Numbered from the stretch's first letter, positions 25,895 through 34,345 are shown. The stretch is 43,882 nucleotides of DNA from Yoonia sp. (GCA_029252195.1 JAQXBV010000046.1:1-43882), one strand, 5' to 3'. Notes: a model not told the origin generated them from the letters alone. Program-made: numbers and translations.

Positions 25895-26350
25895 CTACCG
25901 GCGTGCACCATGTTCGAGCCTGTCTGCCAATTTGCGCCGCCCATCGGGCGACATAGAACTCAGGTGCGCAATAAAAGCATCTTGCGCATCTTGTTGCACT
26001 TGCTCCGAGCGTGACCGAAACGATCCAAGCTCACGCGTGACCAAGTCCGCATCAAACGGATCTTGCCGCAGTGCCGCAGCAAAATCGACGATTTTCCCGC
26101 GCATCTCGCTGCGATCTAACGGTATTGCACCATTTCTGCGCAGCGCATTGCCGATAGCCCGCCGATCGGCTGGGTCCAGCACACGCCCTAAGGGGCCAAA
26201 ATCAAACATCAGCCGTTGCGGCGGCCCGTCATTTGCCCGCCCCGAAATCGCAAGGCCAGCAACGGCCCCCACAACCGCGACGTTGAGTGCGAGAGAAAGC
26301 ACCAGCACAACACGCCAAAGTCTGCGAGGTTGTTTCATTGGGTTATCCAT
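25895..26350 (-). CDS. Membrane-anchored periplasmic heavy-metal-sensor-like protein (CnrR/Spy-type helical)
   Basis: A 151-residue protein with one N-terminal membrane helix (RVVLVLSLALNVAVVGAVAG) and a helical periplasmic domain. The domain carries LDPADRRAIGNALRRNGAI and ends FIAHLSSMSPDGRRKLADRLE, the pattern of the heavy-metal resistance / CnrR group. No clear His/Cys/Met metal site is seen, so metal binding is doubtful. The start overlaps the preceding gene by eight bases. It is the last gene of the EF-hand, sigma, putative anti-sigma set, which suggests it helps sense the envelope. Confidence 0.75.
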   Translation of the reverse strand: MDNPMKQPRRLWRVVLVLSLALNVAVVGAVAGLAISGRANDGPPQRLMFDFGPLGRVLDPADRRAIGNALRRNGAIPLDRSEMRGKIVDFAAALRQDPFDADLVTRELGSFRSRSEQVQQDAQDAFIAHLSSMSPDGRRKLADRLEHGARR

Positions 26351-26696
26351 CGGTCAATGTCTCCGCGAAATAGCTGCTTGAATCTGCGAGCAGGTCGACA
26401 GTGACGTCGGTGCCGATCAGGTCGGCCGCAAAGGTCGTCACGGTTGCAGGCGGTGCGATTCCGAACCAGACCCCTGTCACGCCCGCCATAGCAAGCCCGC
26501 CAACACTGGGCCATCCTCCGATGATATCGAAAAAACCGGCCCAAATCGACTGCGTTGGCGCCGGTGCTGCGACCTGCACCGCATCTGCATCGGCCAAAAT
26601 TCGCGCCATCAGGTCATCAGATGGCATCACAGGTTTTGCCTGCGCCAAAGCGAAGAGATCGTCGAGCATTTGATCGTCTGATTTACTCATCTTCAT
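26343..26696 (-). CDS. Small single-helix membrane protein, probable anti-sigma factor
   Basis: A 117-residue protein with a cytoplasmic-looking N-terminus (MKMSKSDDQMLDDLFALAQA), one hydrophobic segment around SVGGLAMAGVTGVWFGIAP (residues about 64-82) and a short outer tail. It overlaps the end of the sigma-factor gene by 14 bases, the usual position of an anti-sigma factor. It lacks the zinc-binding HxxxCxxC motif of ZAS proteins, so assignment as an anti-sigma rests on position and topology only. A second ATG at 26690 is equally possible as start. Confidence 0.65.
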   Translation of the reverse strand: MKMSKSDDQMLDDLFALAQAKPVMPSDDLMARILADADAVQVAAPAPTQSIWAGFFDIIGGWPSVGGLAMAGVTGVWFGIAPPATVTTFAADLIGTDVTVDLLADSSSYFAETLTDG

Positions 26697-27267
26697 ACCC
26701 CAATTCGGCGCGACGGCCTGCTAAAATATCCGTAAGAGCCCTCTTTCCGCGTGCGGTTAAACTTTCCACCGAACGTAGGCTGATGTCCATGATTGTCGCA
26801 ATCTCGGGATTGGACAACCCCTCGAGATGCCGCAACGAGACGGCTTGCGCTTGCCTGTCGGGCAATTGCGCGAGCGCATCCGCCAGTGCGGTCAGGCGCG
26901 ATGTTTCGAGCATTTGTGCGACGGCACTTTTTTGCGGGTCAGCCGGCTCGGCGATATCATCAAGCGAGAGGCTGCGCCTTTTGCGTAGCCGATCGGTGCA
27001 TAAATTGGCCACAACGCGGTAGAGCCATGTCGAGACTTGCGCCTCGCCTTGCCGCCAGTCGGGCGCGATCTTCCAAAGTCGCATCATGGCCTCTTGCGCC
27101 ACATCTTCGGCCTCCGCTCGATCCGCCAGCATGCGTTTCGCCTGTGCCAAAACGCGCGGCACTAGGCGCTGTGACAAGACTTGCGCAGCCGATCCGTCTC
27201 CGCTCGCATAAGCAACCAGAACCGCGTCGTCGGGCGCATCGCGCCAAGATCCCATGAAGGCATTCAT
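26683..27267 (-). CDS. ECF-type RNA polymerase sigma factor
   Basis: A 194-residue extracytoplasmic-function sigma factor. Region 2 is visible as RMLADRAEAEDVAQEAMMRLWKIAP with STWLYRVVANLCTDRLRKRR. Region 4 is the helix-turn-helix ALAQLPDRQAQAVSLRHLEG to ISLRSVESLTARGKRAL. The start is taken as ATG 27267 (MNAFMGSWRDA). An upstream in-frame ATG at 27288 lacks a ribosome-binding site but cannot be ruled out. The gene lies between an EF-hand protein and a probable anti-sigma factor, so it probably controls this envelope set and other genes. Confidence 0.88.
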   Translation of the reverse strand: MNAFMGSWRDAPDDAVLVAYASGDGSAAQVLSQRLVPRVLAQAKRMLADRAEAEDVAQEAMMRLWKIAPDWRQGEAQVSTWLYRVVANLCTDRLRKRRSLSLDDIAEPADPQKSAVAQMLETSRLTALADALAQLPDRQAQAVSLRHLEGLSNPEIATIMDISLRSVESLTARGKRALTDILAGRRAELGYEDE

Positions 27268-27348
27268 GCTCTCAGGTCGTATCCACATTCAGCCACATCG
27301 GCAATGCGCAGGGCCCGCGTTATGCAAGCGCGCCCCGCGCTGCTACAC

Positions 27349-27813
27349 TTAACCGCGACCGCCGTCGCTTTTGCCACGCCCACGGCGACCTTCGCCAGCC
27401 GCGTCGTATTCTTCTTGGCTGATCTTGCCGTCATCGTCCGCATCCATATGGCCGAACATGCGCGCCGCATAATCACCACGACCGCGTGGCTTCATTTCAT
27501 CGGCCTGCAACTCGCCGTCACCGTTTTCATCCATCCGCGCGATCATTTTCGCCGCACGATCGGCCATTTCAGCCGCACGAGCCGCTGCGAGTTCTTCTAC
27601 AGAGAGCGCCCCATTCCCGTCTGTGTCCATTTCAGCAAAGCGGGCGGCACCTGCGTTTTGCAACTCCTCAAGGCTGATCGCGCTGTTCCCGTCTGCGTCC
27701 AAGGTTGCAAATTCCGGCTTCTCGCGTGGACCACCCCGACCGTCCGCGCTGGCGTCTACCGCCACCAAAGTCAGGCCTGCTGTGATTGCTGCAATCAATA
27801 CTGTCGTTTTCAT
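27349..27813 (-). CDS. Exported EF-hand calcium-binding protein
   Basis: A 154-residue secreted protein: signal peptide MKTTVLIAAITAGLTLVAV, cleavage after ASA. Four EF-hand-like loops follow: LDADGNSAISLEE, MDTDGNGALSVEE, MDENGDGELQADE and MDADDDGKISQEE. The C-terminus is a basic Gly/Arg-rich tail (EGRRGRGKSDGGRG). The start is the second ATG at 27813, which has AGGA six bases upstream; the ATG at 27819 overlaps that site. Calcium binding is predicted from four near-perfect loops. It is first in the sigma-factor set and probably a product or input of that regulon. Confidence 0.85.
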   Translation of the reverse strand: MKTTVLIAAITAGLTLVAVDASADGRGGPREKPEFATLDADGNSAISLEELQNAGAARFAEMDTDGNGALSVEELAAARAAEMADRAAKMIARMDENGDGELQADEMKPRGRGDYAARMFGHMDADDDGKISQEEYDAAGEGRRGRGKSDGGRG

Positions 27814-27863
27814 GGTCATTCCTTTTCGGGTCTAAGTTGCGCCGTTTGCGCTGTTGACCCTTC

Positions 27864-27888
27864 TTCAACGGGACTGTGTCAAAGTTCC
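27864..27888 (-). promoter_or_regulatory. Possible ECF-sigma promoter upstream of the EF-hand gene
   Basis: On the minus strand GGAACTT (27888-27882) is followed after a short spacer (13 bases from GGAAC) by CGTTGAAG. GGAAC and CGTT are typical -35 and -10 cores of ECF promoters, but the usual spacing is 16-17 bases, so this is a weak call. It would let the sigma factor control its own operon. Confidence 0.25.
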
Positions 27889-28012
27889 GTCGCACGCCAC
27901 GCAAAATTTTTTTGAGAGACCGATTGCGGCATGGGGCCGCAAGACATTGTCCGCCTCTTTTCAAAACAGCAAAAACAGCCTATGTCGGGGGCTTTCATAG
28001 CGGAGACCACAT

Positions 28013-28396
28013 ATGAGCGCTGAAGTTATTGACGACCGTCCATCCAAGCCTGCAATGTGGCGCGGGTTTCGCCGCTGCTGCCCGAATTGCGGTGACGGGC
28101 ATCTTTTTGATGGATATCTAAAGGTCGTAGATTCCTGTCCGAACTGCAACGAAGTCATGCGCCACCATCGCGCAGATGATGGCCCTGCCTATTTGACAAT
28201 CCTGATTGTGGGCCATTTGCTCGCGATCTTCATGCATTTCACATGGTCATGGTTTCGCCCTGATCCTGCTGTGATGGCCACGGTTTTCACTGTTCTGACG
28301 GTGGCGCTTTCGCTCTATTTGCTGCCCCGCCTGAAGGGGTTGGTTGTCGCGATCCAGTGGTCCCGTCGCATGCACGGCTTCGGGCAGCCCGCATAA
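28013..28396 (+). CDS. DUF983 membrane protein with zinc ribbon
   Basis: A 127-residue DUF983 protein with two CxxC pairs at the N-terminus (CCPNCGDGHLFDGY and DSCPNCNEVMRHH) forming a probable zinc ribbon. Two membrane helices follow (AYLTILIVGHLLAIFMHFTW and VMATVFTVLTVALSLYLLP). DUF983 proteins are often near cytochrome oxidase assembly genes, but here the neighbour is a NUDIX hydrolase, which begins immediately after its stop (TAAATG), so the two form an operon. Function is unknown. Confidence 0.85.
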   Translation: MSAEVIDDRPSKPAMWRGFRRCCPNCGDGHLFDGYLKVVDSCPNCNEVMRHHRADDGPAYLTILIVGHLLAIFMHFTWSWFRPDPAVMATVFTVLTVALSLYLLPRLKGLVVAIQWSRRMHGFGQPA

Positions 28397-29068
28397 ATGC
28401 AGGCAAGCGTCCCCATTCGCGACGCGGCCACCATGATCGTCTTGCGCGATCGTGAGGCGGTGTTAATGGGGCAACGTGGTGCATCGGCCGCCTTCATGCC
28501 CGGAAAGTTTGTATTTCCCGGGGGGGCCATTGATCCCAATGACGCGCTCGTCACAGCGACGCCATTGCCCGCCCTTTGTGCTGATCGTTTGTCAGATCGT
28601 GCGCAGATTCCGCCCACAGCGATTGCTGCCGCCGCGATAAGAGAGCTTTGGGAAGAAACCGGGCAAGTGCTTGGTGCGCCGCAGACATGGGCGAACGCCC
28701 CGAAAGGCTGGCGCGGATTTGCCGCGACGGGCCATATTCCCAATGTTGCGGCGACCACATTTTTCTTTCGTGCGGTCACGCCAGAGGGCGCACCGCGGCG
28801 CTTTGATGCCCGTTTTTTACTCGCAGATGCCGCAGATTTGATCACGGACCCGGATGACTTTACCCGCGCCGAAGACGAGTTATCTCATTTACAATGGGTG
28901 CCTTTGGATCAAGCGCGCAGCTTTGATTTACCGTTTATCACCCAAGTTGTTCTGGCCGAATTGCGCGCCCATATTGCGCGCGGTGGCCCGCCCGAGACGG
29001 TGCCGTTTTTCGCCAATGATGACGAGCGCCATCTGGTCCACCGCTTGGGCGGCAAGAGCCCTCTCTAG
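28397..29068 (+). CDS. NUDIX hydrolase
   Basis: A 223-residue NUDIX protein. The Nudix box is split from the substrate side by a long insertion: GKFVFPGGAIDPND is followed by a 40-residue loop, then AAAIRELWEETGQVLG with the REXXEE catalytic core. The family hydrolyses nucleoside diphosphates linked to other groups; the long-insert form is common in alphaproteobacteria, and the substrate (possibly CoA or ADP-ribose-like) is not known. The gene follows the DUF983 gene without a gap and its end overlaps the convergent transporter gene by four bases. Confidence 0.85.
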   Translation: MQASVPIRDAATMIVLRDREAVLMGQRGASAAFMPGKFVFPGGAIDPNDALVTATPLPALCADRLSDRAQIPPTAIAAAAIRELWEETGQVLGAPQTWANAPKGWRGFAATGHIPNVAATTFFFRAVTPEGAPRRFDARFLLADAADLITDPDDFTRAEDELSHLQWVPLDQARSFDLPFITQVVLAELRAHIARGGPPETVPFFANDDERHLVHRLGGKSPL

Positions 29069-29967
29069 CCCGCCAGCACCAAAAGCACGATACTTCCCGT
29101 CAGCAAAAGCAGCCCCTGCCATTCGCGCGGGCTGACTTTCTCGCCGAAAATAAACGCGCCCACGAGCAGCGAGAATAAAAGCTCGATTTGCCCCAAAGCG
29201 TTGACATAGGCGACGGTCTGGAGCGTAAAGGCCGTGAACCAGCAGATCGACCCCGCCATCGAGCTTAACCCGACAAGCGACGCAACCCGCCAAGCCCCCA
29301 ACACGCGGCTAATTTCGCCCCGCTCGCGCCAGATCAACCAGACCGCCATGATCGCAGTTTGAAAAACGGTGACAAAGGCCAGCGTGACGATGGCGCGGTA
29401 AAACACGTCGCCCGCGCCCAAAGACAACGATGCCCCCCGATACCCGTTTCCCGAAAACCCGAAAGCCAGTCCAGATGCCAATCCCAGAGCCGTGCCCTTG
29501 TTCCAAATCCGCTGGTGAAACCGCCCCGCGATGCTGGGCAAATCAGACAGCAAGAGCACTCCAAACAGCCCGATGATGATCGCGAAAAGGGCTGGCAGCG
29601 AGATAAGATCGCCCAAAAGCGCAAAACCGATGAAGGCGCTGAGCAGGACTTCGGTTTTCTTGAATGTGATCCCGACCGCAAAGTTACGGTGCGAAAAAAG
29701 CGCAACAACACAGGCGGTCCCGATGATTTGCGTGGTGCCCCCAAGGACCGCGTAACTCCAGAACGCCAGCGGGATGTCAGGTGCGCCCTGCCCCGTGCTG
29801 CGCGCGTAGATGATTGCCACAACCATGACCAAAGGTGCGGAATAGATAAAGCGGGCAAAGGTTGCCCCCGCCGTTGAAAGCTTGGTCGATTTGAGTTGCT
29901 TTTGCAGCATGAAGCGGATGGTTTGCGCCATAGCCGCTCCGACTGTGATCGGTATCCAGAGGTCCAT
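29065..29967 (-). CDS. EamA-type (DMT superfamily) transporter
   Basis: A 300-residue membrane protein with about ten helices in two EamA repeats, including AFWSYAVLGGTTQIIGTACV, LFAIIIGLFGVLLLSDLPSI and the C-terminal PREWQGLLLLTGSIVLLVLA. The length and pattern fit drug/metabolite transporters of the inner membrane, which export or import small metabolites. Substrate cannot be told. The gene lies 20 nt after the desaturase gene on the same strand, so the two are likely co-transcribed. Confidence 0.85.
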   Translation of the reverse strand: MDLWIPITVGAAMAQTIRFMLQKQLKSTKLSTAGATFARFIYSAPLVMVVAIIYARSTGQGAPDIPLAFWSYAVLGGTTQIIGTACVVALFSHRNFAVGITFKKTEVLLSAFIGFALLGDLISLPALFAIIIGLFGVLLLSDLPSIAGRFHQRIWNKGTALGLASGLAFGFSGNGYRGASLSLGAGDVFYRAIVTLAFVTVFQTAIMAVWLIWRERGEISRVLGAWRVASLVGLSSMAGSICWFTAFTLQTVAYVNALGQIELLFSLLVGAFIFGEKVSPREWQGLLLLTGSIVLLVLAG

Positions 29968-29987
29968 TTGCCCTCTATGCGCTGCAA

Positions 29988-30857
29988 TCAGCGCCTTTGC
30001 CAGAGCGGATGTGCGACAGAATCTTTGGTTCTGAGCGCATAACGTTTGAAGATCGCCCCATAAGACGGGTAAAAATAGCCGCCGTTGCGCTGTAAATAGC
30101 GGTCACGATTGGCCCGATAGAGTGCGGGCAGCCGATACCACGCCACCTTTGGGTGCTTGTGGTGAACGCTGTGTAAATTGTTGTTCAGAAACAAAAACCC
30201 AAAGACCCCGCCCGACTCCACGATCGCTGTGCGGCCCGAGCAGCGATCACTGGCTTGATGTTCAAGAAATGTGCGCAGTTTGAGGATCGAAAGCCCGATG
30301 TAAGCAGTGATCACATAAAGCCAGAGTGGCAATTGCGACAGATTGACGATGGCTATGACGCAGACCATCGCGGGCAGATACGCCGCCCATTGCCCGTATA
30401 TCTTGCGGTCACGCGAGAGTAGATCCGACTTGAGAAAAGCAACCGTTCCGAGCAACGGGCCCAAGGCAAGACGCCCAATAAGCGTGTTGTTGCACTGATA
30501 AAGGACTTGCCGCCATGCAGGTAAGGCACGCCACACCTCGGGGTCCAGATAGTTGCTTTCCGGATCATCATAGGGATCGGTCAGTCGCGCATCGTTGTGG
30601 TGCTGCAAATGCGTATCGCGAAACCTGTTGTAAGGGATCACAAGATTGAGGCTGGGCCAGACAAGCGCCTCATTGAGGGTCTGGTTGGGGAAAGGGTGAC
30701 CGTGCAAGACCTCGTGTTGCAGCGAGGATTGCAGCGCGATGACAGGCCCCAATAGCACCACGGCAAGCCAAACTGGTGCCACAAAGAGCAACAAAGCCCA
30801 GAGCGCATAGCAGCCAAAAAGGAGGGCCACGGTGGGCCAGTCAGTCGTGGATTTCAT
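29988..30857 (-). CDS. Membrane fatty acid desaturase
   Basis: A 289-residue integral membrane di-iron enzyme. Three His boxes are present: HEVLHGH (near residue 48), HLQHH (near 85) and HSVHH (near 225). They form the di-iron site of FA_desaturase enzymes, which insert double bonds or hydroxylate lipids. Helices flank the boxes. The divergent XRE regulator at 30940 and the palindrome at 30897-30916 between them suggest local control. Cold or lipid-linked regulation is only a guess. Alternatives such as carotenoid or sphingolipid modification cannot be excluded. Confidence 0.83.
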   Translation of the reverse strand: MKSTTDWPTVALLFGCYALWALLLFVAPVWLAVVLLGPVIALQSSLQHEVLHGHPFPNQTLNEALVWPSLNLVIPYNRFRDTHLQHHNDARLTDPYDDPESNYLDPEVWRALPAWRQVLYQCNNTLIGRLALGPLLGTVAFLKSDLLSRDRKIYGQWAAYLPAMVCVIAIVNLSQLPLWLYVITAYIGLSILKLRTFLEHQASDRCSGRTAIVESGGVFGFLFLNNNLHSVHHKHPKVAWYRLPALYRANRDRYLQRNGGYFYPSYGAIFKRYALRTKDSVAHPLWQRR

Positions 30858-30896
30858 ATGCCTGTCGTGGCAGGGCCCACCTGATTTGCCTATTCT

Positions 30897-30916
30897 GATA
30901 GTAGTTCACAACTATC
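30897..30916. promoter_or_regulatory. Imperfect palindrome, probable operator between desaturase and regulator
   Basis: GATAGTAGTTCACAACTATC is a 20-bp sequence whose two halves match at 16 of 20 positions, with perfect 6-bp arms GATAGT and ACTATC. It lies between the divergent starts at 30857 and 30940, next to an AT-rich TATCTATAAA that could serve as a -10. It is a good candidate site for the adjacent XRE regulator. Confidence 0.5.
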
Positions 30917-30939
30917 TATAAATGTGATATTTGTAAGCA

Positions 30940-31800
30940 ATGGATATAATAAGCACCAAATTCGACCGCGCCGCCGTGTTTCGCGAAAGGCTTGCGAAAG
31001 GCATGGCCCTGGCGGGGTCAAACCAAAGCAAACTTGCGCACCACACGGGCGTTGACCGCTCGACCTTGTCGCAATTGCTCAAGGACACAGGCGCGCGGAT
31101 GCCCAATGCCCAACTCGTTGCCGCCTGTGCGGCCGCCCTTGGCGTCAGCGCTGATTGGCTCCTAGGTCTGTCGGATTTCCCAGAGCAGGCCGCCGATCTG
31201 GTTGCCGCAGCGATGACCATGACCCAAGCGCCCCGCGCGCTTGTCGACGAGCAGATTTTTGCGTGGCATCAGGAGGCCGCAGGTTACAAAATCCGCCATG
31301 TGCCCGCTGGCCTGCCCGATATGCTCAAGACAGATGAGATGCTGCGCTGGGAATATGCCCCGTCGTTGGGCAAAACGATTGATCAGGCCGTCGGCGCAAG
31401 CCGCGACAGACTGGCGTGGATGCGCGGGGCGCGCTCGGATTACGAGATCGCCTTTCCGCTGTGTGAATTGTCGAGTTTTGCCCGTGCCGAGGGCTATTAC
31501 GCAGATGTCCCACGCGACATTCGCCGCACCCAATTGCGCCATCTCCAAGACCTGCACGCGCAGCTTTACCCGAGCTTGCGTGTCTATCTGTTTGACCAAC
31601 GGCAGCTTTTCTCTGCGCCCGTCACGATTTTCGGGCCGTTGCTTGCGGTCATCTATCTGGGGTCGAACTATCTGGTGTTTCGTGACCGCGAGCGTGTGGC
31701 CGCCCTCTCTGCGCATTTCGACGGATTGGTCCGTGCCGCGACAATCGCCCCGCGTAACCTCCCGGCCCATTTGGAACAATTGCTCGCGGCGCTGGACTAG
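30940..31800 (+). CDS. XRE-family transcriptional regulator with C-terminal sensor-like domain
   Basis: A 286-residue regulator. The N-terminal HTH_3 domain has the pattern SNQSKLAHHTGVDRSTLSQL and is followed by LGVSADWLLGLSD. The C-terminal ~200 residues (from about EQAADLVAAAMTM) form an unrecognised domain that ends with AAHLEQLLAALD-like PAHLEQLLAALD. The domain is rich in aromatic and hydrophobic residues (GPLLAVIYLGSNYLVFRD), so a small ligand such as a fatty acyl group could be sensed, but this is a guess. It is divergent from the desaturase and its stop overlaps the convergent carnitine operon by four bases. Confidence 0.8.
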   Translation: MDIISTKFDRAAVFRERLAKGMALAGSNQSKLAHHTGVDRSTLSQLLKDTGARMPNAQLVAACAAALGVSADWLLGLSDFPEQAADLVAAAMTMTQAPRALVDEQIFAWHQEAAGYKIRHVPAGLPDMLKTDEMLRWEYAPSLGKTIDQAVGASRDRLAWMRGARSDYEIAFPLCELSSFARAEGYYADVPRDIRRTQLRHLQDLHAQLYPSLRVYLFDQRQLFSAPVTIFGPLLAVIYLGSNYLVFRDRERVAALSAHFDGLVRAATIAPRNLPAHLEQLLAALD

Positions 31801-32552
31801 ACTTTCGGGTCCGGGTTTTCGGTGTGCCCGTCCACGGCGATCACCTGCCCCGAGACCAGCCGCGACACATCCATGCCCAAAAAGACCGCCATATTCGCGA
31901 CGTCGCGGGCCTCGACAAAGCTGCGCATCGATGTGCCCGATGCATAGCCGTCGTAGACCTGATCGCGTGTCATGCCCTTGGCCGCAGCTTCACGCGCGAG
32001 CACTCCTTCCATGCGCGGCCCCTCGACCGCACCTGGACAAATCGCATTGGCGCGGATGCCAAAAGGGCCAAGCTCCATGGCCACGGTCTTCATCAAACCG
32101 ATGATCGCCCATTTGGCCGATGCATAGGGCGCGCGGTTCGGATAGCCGTAAATACCCGCGGTTGAGGAGGTGAAAATGATCGCCCCAGCCCCCGCAGATT
32201 TCATCAGTGGCGCCGCATGTTTTACAGCCAGAAACGCCCCTTCAAGATTGACCGAAACGCAAGCCCGCCAGTCATCAAGCGCGATATCTTCGATCAACGC
32301 CGTTGGCCCTGCGATCCCCGCATTGGCGCAAAGCACGTCAAGCCCGCCCGCCGCAGCGATCCGCGCAAAAAGATCCGCAACAGCGCCCTCATCTGAGGCG
32401 TCAACCGCATGCCCCTGCCAAGAGGATGGCAGCGTGGCGAGCGCAGCTGCGTTAACGTCTGTGACCCAGACCTCAAACCCTGCCGCCTCATAGGCCTCGC
32501 CCATCGCGCGCCCGATGCCCGACCCGCCAGCCGTGATCAAAACGCGGCTCAT
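31797..32552 (-). CDS. SDR-family oxidoreductase in the carnitine operon
   Basis: A 251-residue short-chain dehydrogenase. The NAD(P)-binding motif is TAGGSGIGRAMG, NAG is in LCANAGIAG, and the catalytic Ser-Tyr-Lys is in IFTSSTAGIYGYPNRAPYAS plus AK. It overlaps the LcdH-thioesterase gene by four bases (ATGA), so it is translated with the carnitine pathway. Its substrate is unknown; reduction or oxidation of a short keto or hydroxy acid such as acetoacetate/3-hydroxybutyrate would fit the pathway output. Confidence 0.85.
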   Translation of the reverse strand: MSRVLITAGGSGIGRAMGEAYEAAGFEVWVTDVNAAALATLPSSWQGHAVDASDEGAVADLFARIAAAGGLDVLCANAGIAGPTALIEDIALDDWRACVSVNLEGAFLAVKHAAPLMKSAGAGAIIFTSSTAGIYGYPNRAPYASAKWAIIGLMKTVAMELGPFGIRANAICPGAVEGPRMEGVLAREAAAKGMTRDQVYDGYASGTSMRSFVEARDVANMAVFLGMDVSRLVSGQVIAVDGHTENPDPKV

Positions 32553-34015
32553 TTTGTGCCGATTGCCTTGCCTGTTCCAACGGGTGTCGGCAGGACCGCA
32601 TGCCCTTGGGCCAAAGCCCCCAAAGCGGCGGCAATTTGCGGTGCGGGATCAGAGGCCTTGCGCGTCTCAAGGCTGACGTGAATGAGCATGTGTTCGCCCG
32701 TCGCCAACTCCCGCGTGCCCTCAAACATGCGGTGGAAAAGATGCATCTTCTTGCCCGCACCCGCCAGAACCTGTGTTTCGATATGAATCTTCGCGCCCGC
32801 GTGGACCTCGTCAAGGTGGCGGATATGCGTCTCGGCGGTGAAATAGCTGCCGCCACTGGCAATGTAATCTGCATCACAGCCGACAATTTCCATCAACCTG
32901 TCGGTCGCGTCACCGAAGGCCTGCAAATAGCGGGCTTCGTTCATATGCCCGTTGTAGTCGGTCCAATCGAGCGGGATCGCGCGGCGGATCGTGACCACGG
33001 GTTTACTCAGATCATCCGGCATGGCGGCAGGCGCGCCGATCCGCTTGTCTTGGGCGTTCAATAAGGCGCCAGCCCCGAAGTCCTGCGCCTTAAGTCCGCG
33101 CAAAATTGTCACGAGGTTATTGTCGCGGGCGCGTTCAAGTTGCCGGATCGTCATATGCCCCGATTGCGCGTCAGACTGGCCTGCGACGGTATCAATCAGC
33201 TCGTCTGTGAGCTCTGGCACGTCCATCAGCTTGGTCCAAGGCCATTCAAGGCATGGGCCGAATTGTTCGATAAAGTGCCGCATACCCGCTTCGCCGCCCG
33301 CAATGCGGTAGGTCTCGAACAGGCCCATCTGCGCCCAGCGCAAACCAAAGCCATATCGGATCGCGTTGTCGATCTCTTCGGTCGTGGCGATGCCGTCCTT
33401 TATCAGCCACAGCGCCTCGCGCCAGACAGCCTCCAGAAAACGGTCTGCGATATGGGCGTCGATTTCGGCGCGGATATGGAGCGGGAACATACCGATTTCG
33501 GTCAGGATCGCCTTGGCGTTTGCGATCATGTCGGGCGTGTTTTTATCCGTCGGCACCAGCTCGACCAGCGGCAAAAGATAGACGGGGTTGAACGGGTGTG
33601 TGACGACGATTTGCTCGGGACGCGACGCACAGCCCTGCAATTCAGAGGGCTTAAAACCGCTGGTAGACGAGCCGATGATGGCCTCCACGGGGCAATGCTC
33701 TTGCAGTGTCTGAAAGACTTTGCGCTTCAGTTCCAGCCGCTCTGGCACACTTTCCTGAATCCACGCCACGCCAGCCACTGCGTCTGAGATCGTGGTGTGA
33801 AACGTCAGTTTGCCTTCGTCCGGCAGTGCGACATCGGACAAGCCAGGCAAGGACCTGCGTGCGTTATCAATCACTTCGCCGATTTTGCGCTGTGCTTCTG
33901 GGTCTGGGTCAAAAACCTGCACGTTCCAGCCCATAAGCAAGAACCGCGCCGCCCAGCCACCGCCAATTACCCCACCGCCAATAATGGCCGCAGTCTTCAC
34001 GCCGTTTTGTGTCAT
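32549..34015 (-). CDS. lcdH: L-carnitine 3-dehydrogenase fused to thioesterase
   Basis: A 488-residue bifunctional protein. The N-terminal ~320 residues are a 3-hydroxyacyl-CoA-dehydrogenase-like carnitine dehydrogenase with IIGGGVIGGGWAARFL (Rossmann fold) and SSTSGFKPSEL, which oxidises L-carnitine to 3-dehydrocarnitine with NAD. From about residue 340 a hot-dog thioesterase domain follows (DWTDYNGHMNEARY), matching the betainyl-CoA thioesterase that releases glycine betaine. Together with the BKACE enzyme at 34884 it makes a complete carnitine-to-glycine-betaine route. The start ATG 34015 is three nt after the stop of the upstream lipoprotein gene. Confidence 0.92.
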   Translation of the reverse strand: MTQNGVKTAAIIGGGVIGGGWAARFLLMGWNVQVFDPDPEAQRKIGEVIDNARRSLPGLSDVALPDEGKLTFHTTISDAVAGVAWIQESVPERLELKRKVFQTLQEHCPVEAIIGSSTSGFKPSELQGCASRPEQIVVTHPFNPVYLLPLVELVPTDKNTPDMIANAKAILTEIGMFPLHIRAEIDAHIADRFLEAVWREALWLIKDGIATTEEIDNAIRYGFGLRWAQMGLFETYRIAGGEAGMRHFIEQFGPCLEWPWTKLMDVPELTDELIDTVAGQSDAQSGHMTIRQLERARDNNLVTILRGLKAQDFGAGALLNAQDKRIGAPAAMPDDLSKPVVTIRRAIPLDWTDYNGHMNEARYLQAFGDATDRLMEIVGCDADYIASGGSYFTAETHIRHLDEVHAGAKIHIETQVLAGAGKKMHLFHRMFEGTRELATGEHMLIHVSLETRKASDPAPQIAAALGALAQGHAVLPTPVGTGKAIGTK

Positions 34016-34018
34016 CGT

Positions 34019-34345
34019 TTATCCGCCTAAGCCTTTGGCCAAATCCTCGGCTTCGCGTGCAGCCAATTCATCAGCATTGTTGTCTGGATTGTTAAATTCG
34101 TCCGCAGGTGTCGGCGTGTGCAGAACATTTGGGTCACAGGCCGTCATCGGGCTGCCGACATCGCGGATGATAAACCCGCCGCGCGCCTTGCATTGCTCAA
34201 AACTCATGGACGACCCAAGCACGATAAATTCGCGCATCCCGCTGCTCGCACCCACTGGCGCCCCTGCCCCAGCGCCTTGCATCGCCGCCTCGTCACACGC
34301 AGCCAAACCAAAGGACATAACACATCCTAATACGACTCGCTTCAT
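34019..34345 (-). CDS. Small lipoprotein of unknown function in the carnitine operon
   Basis: A 108-residue protein with a lipoprotein signal (VLGCVMSFGLAAC, lipidated Cys near residue 17). Residues 18-40 are Ala/Gly-rich and followed by a small conserved block, SFEQCKARGGFIIRDVGSPM, with a Cys pair (EQCKA and MTACDP) that may form a disulfide. The C-terminus is acidic. It overlaps the lipocalin gene by four bases (ATGA). I do not recognise the family; it may act in the periplasm with the lipocalin. Confidence 0.75.
   Translation of the reverse strand: MKRVVLGCVMSFGLAACDEAAMQGAGAGAPVGASSGMREFIVLGSSMSFEQCKARGGFIIRDVGSPMTACDPNVLHTPTPADEFNNPDNNADELAAREAEDLAKGLGG

Noticed and set aside
27925-27944. 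Hairpin TTGCGGC/GCCGCAA as a terminator
   Set aside because: It lies between divergent genes and has no T-run on either strand, so termination has no role there.
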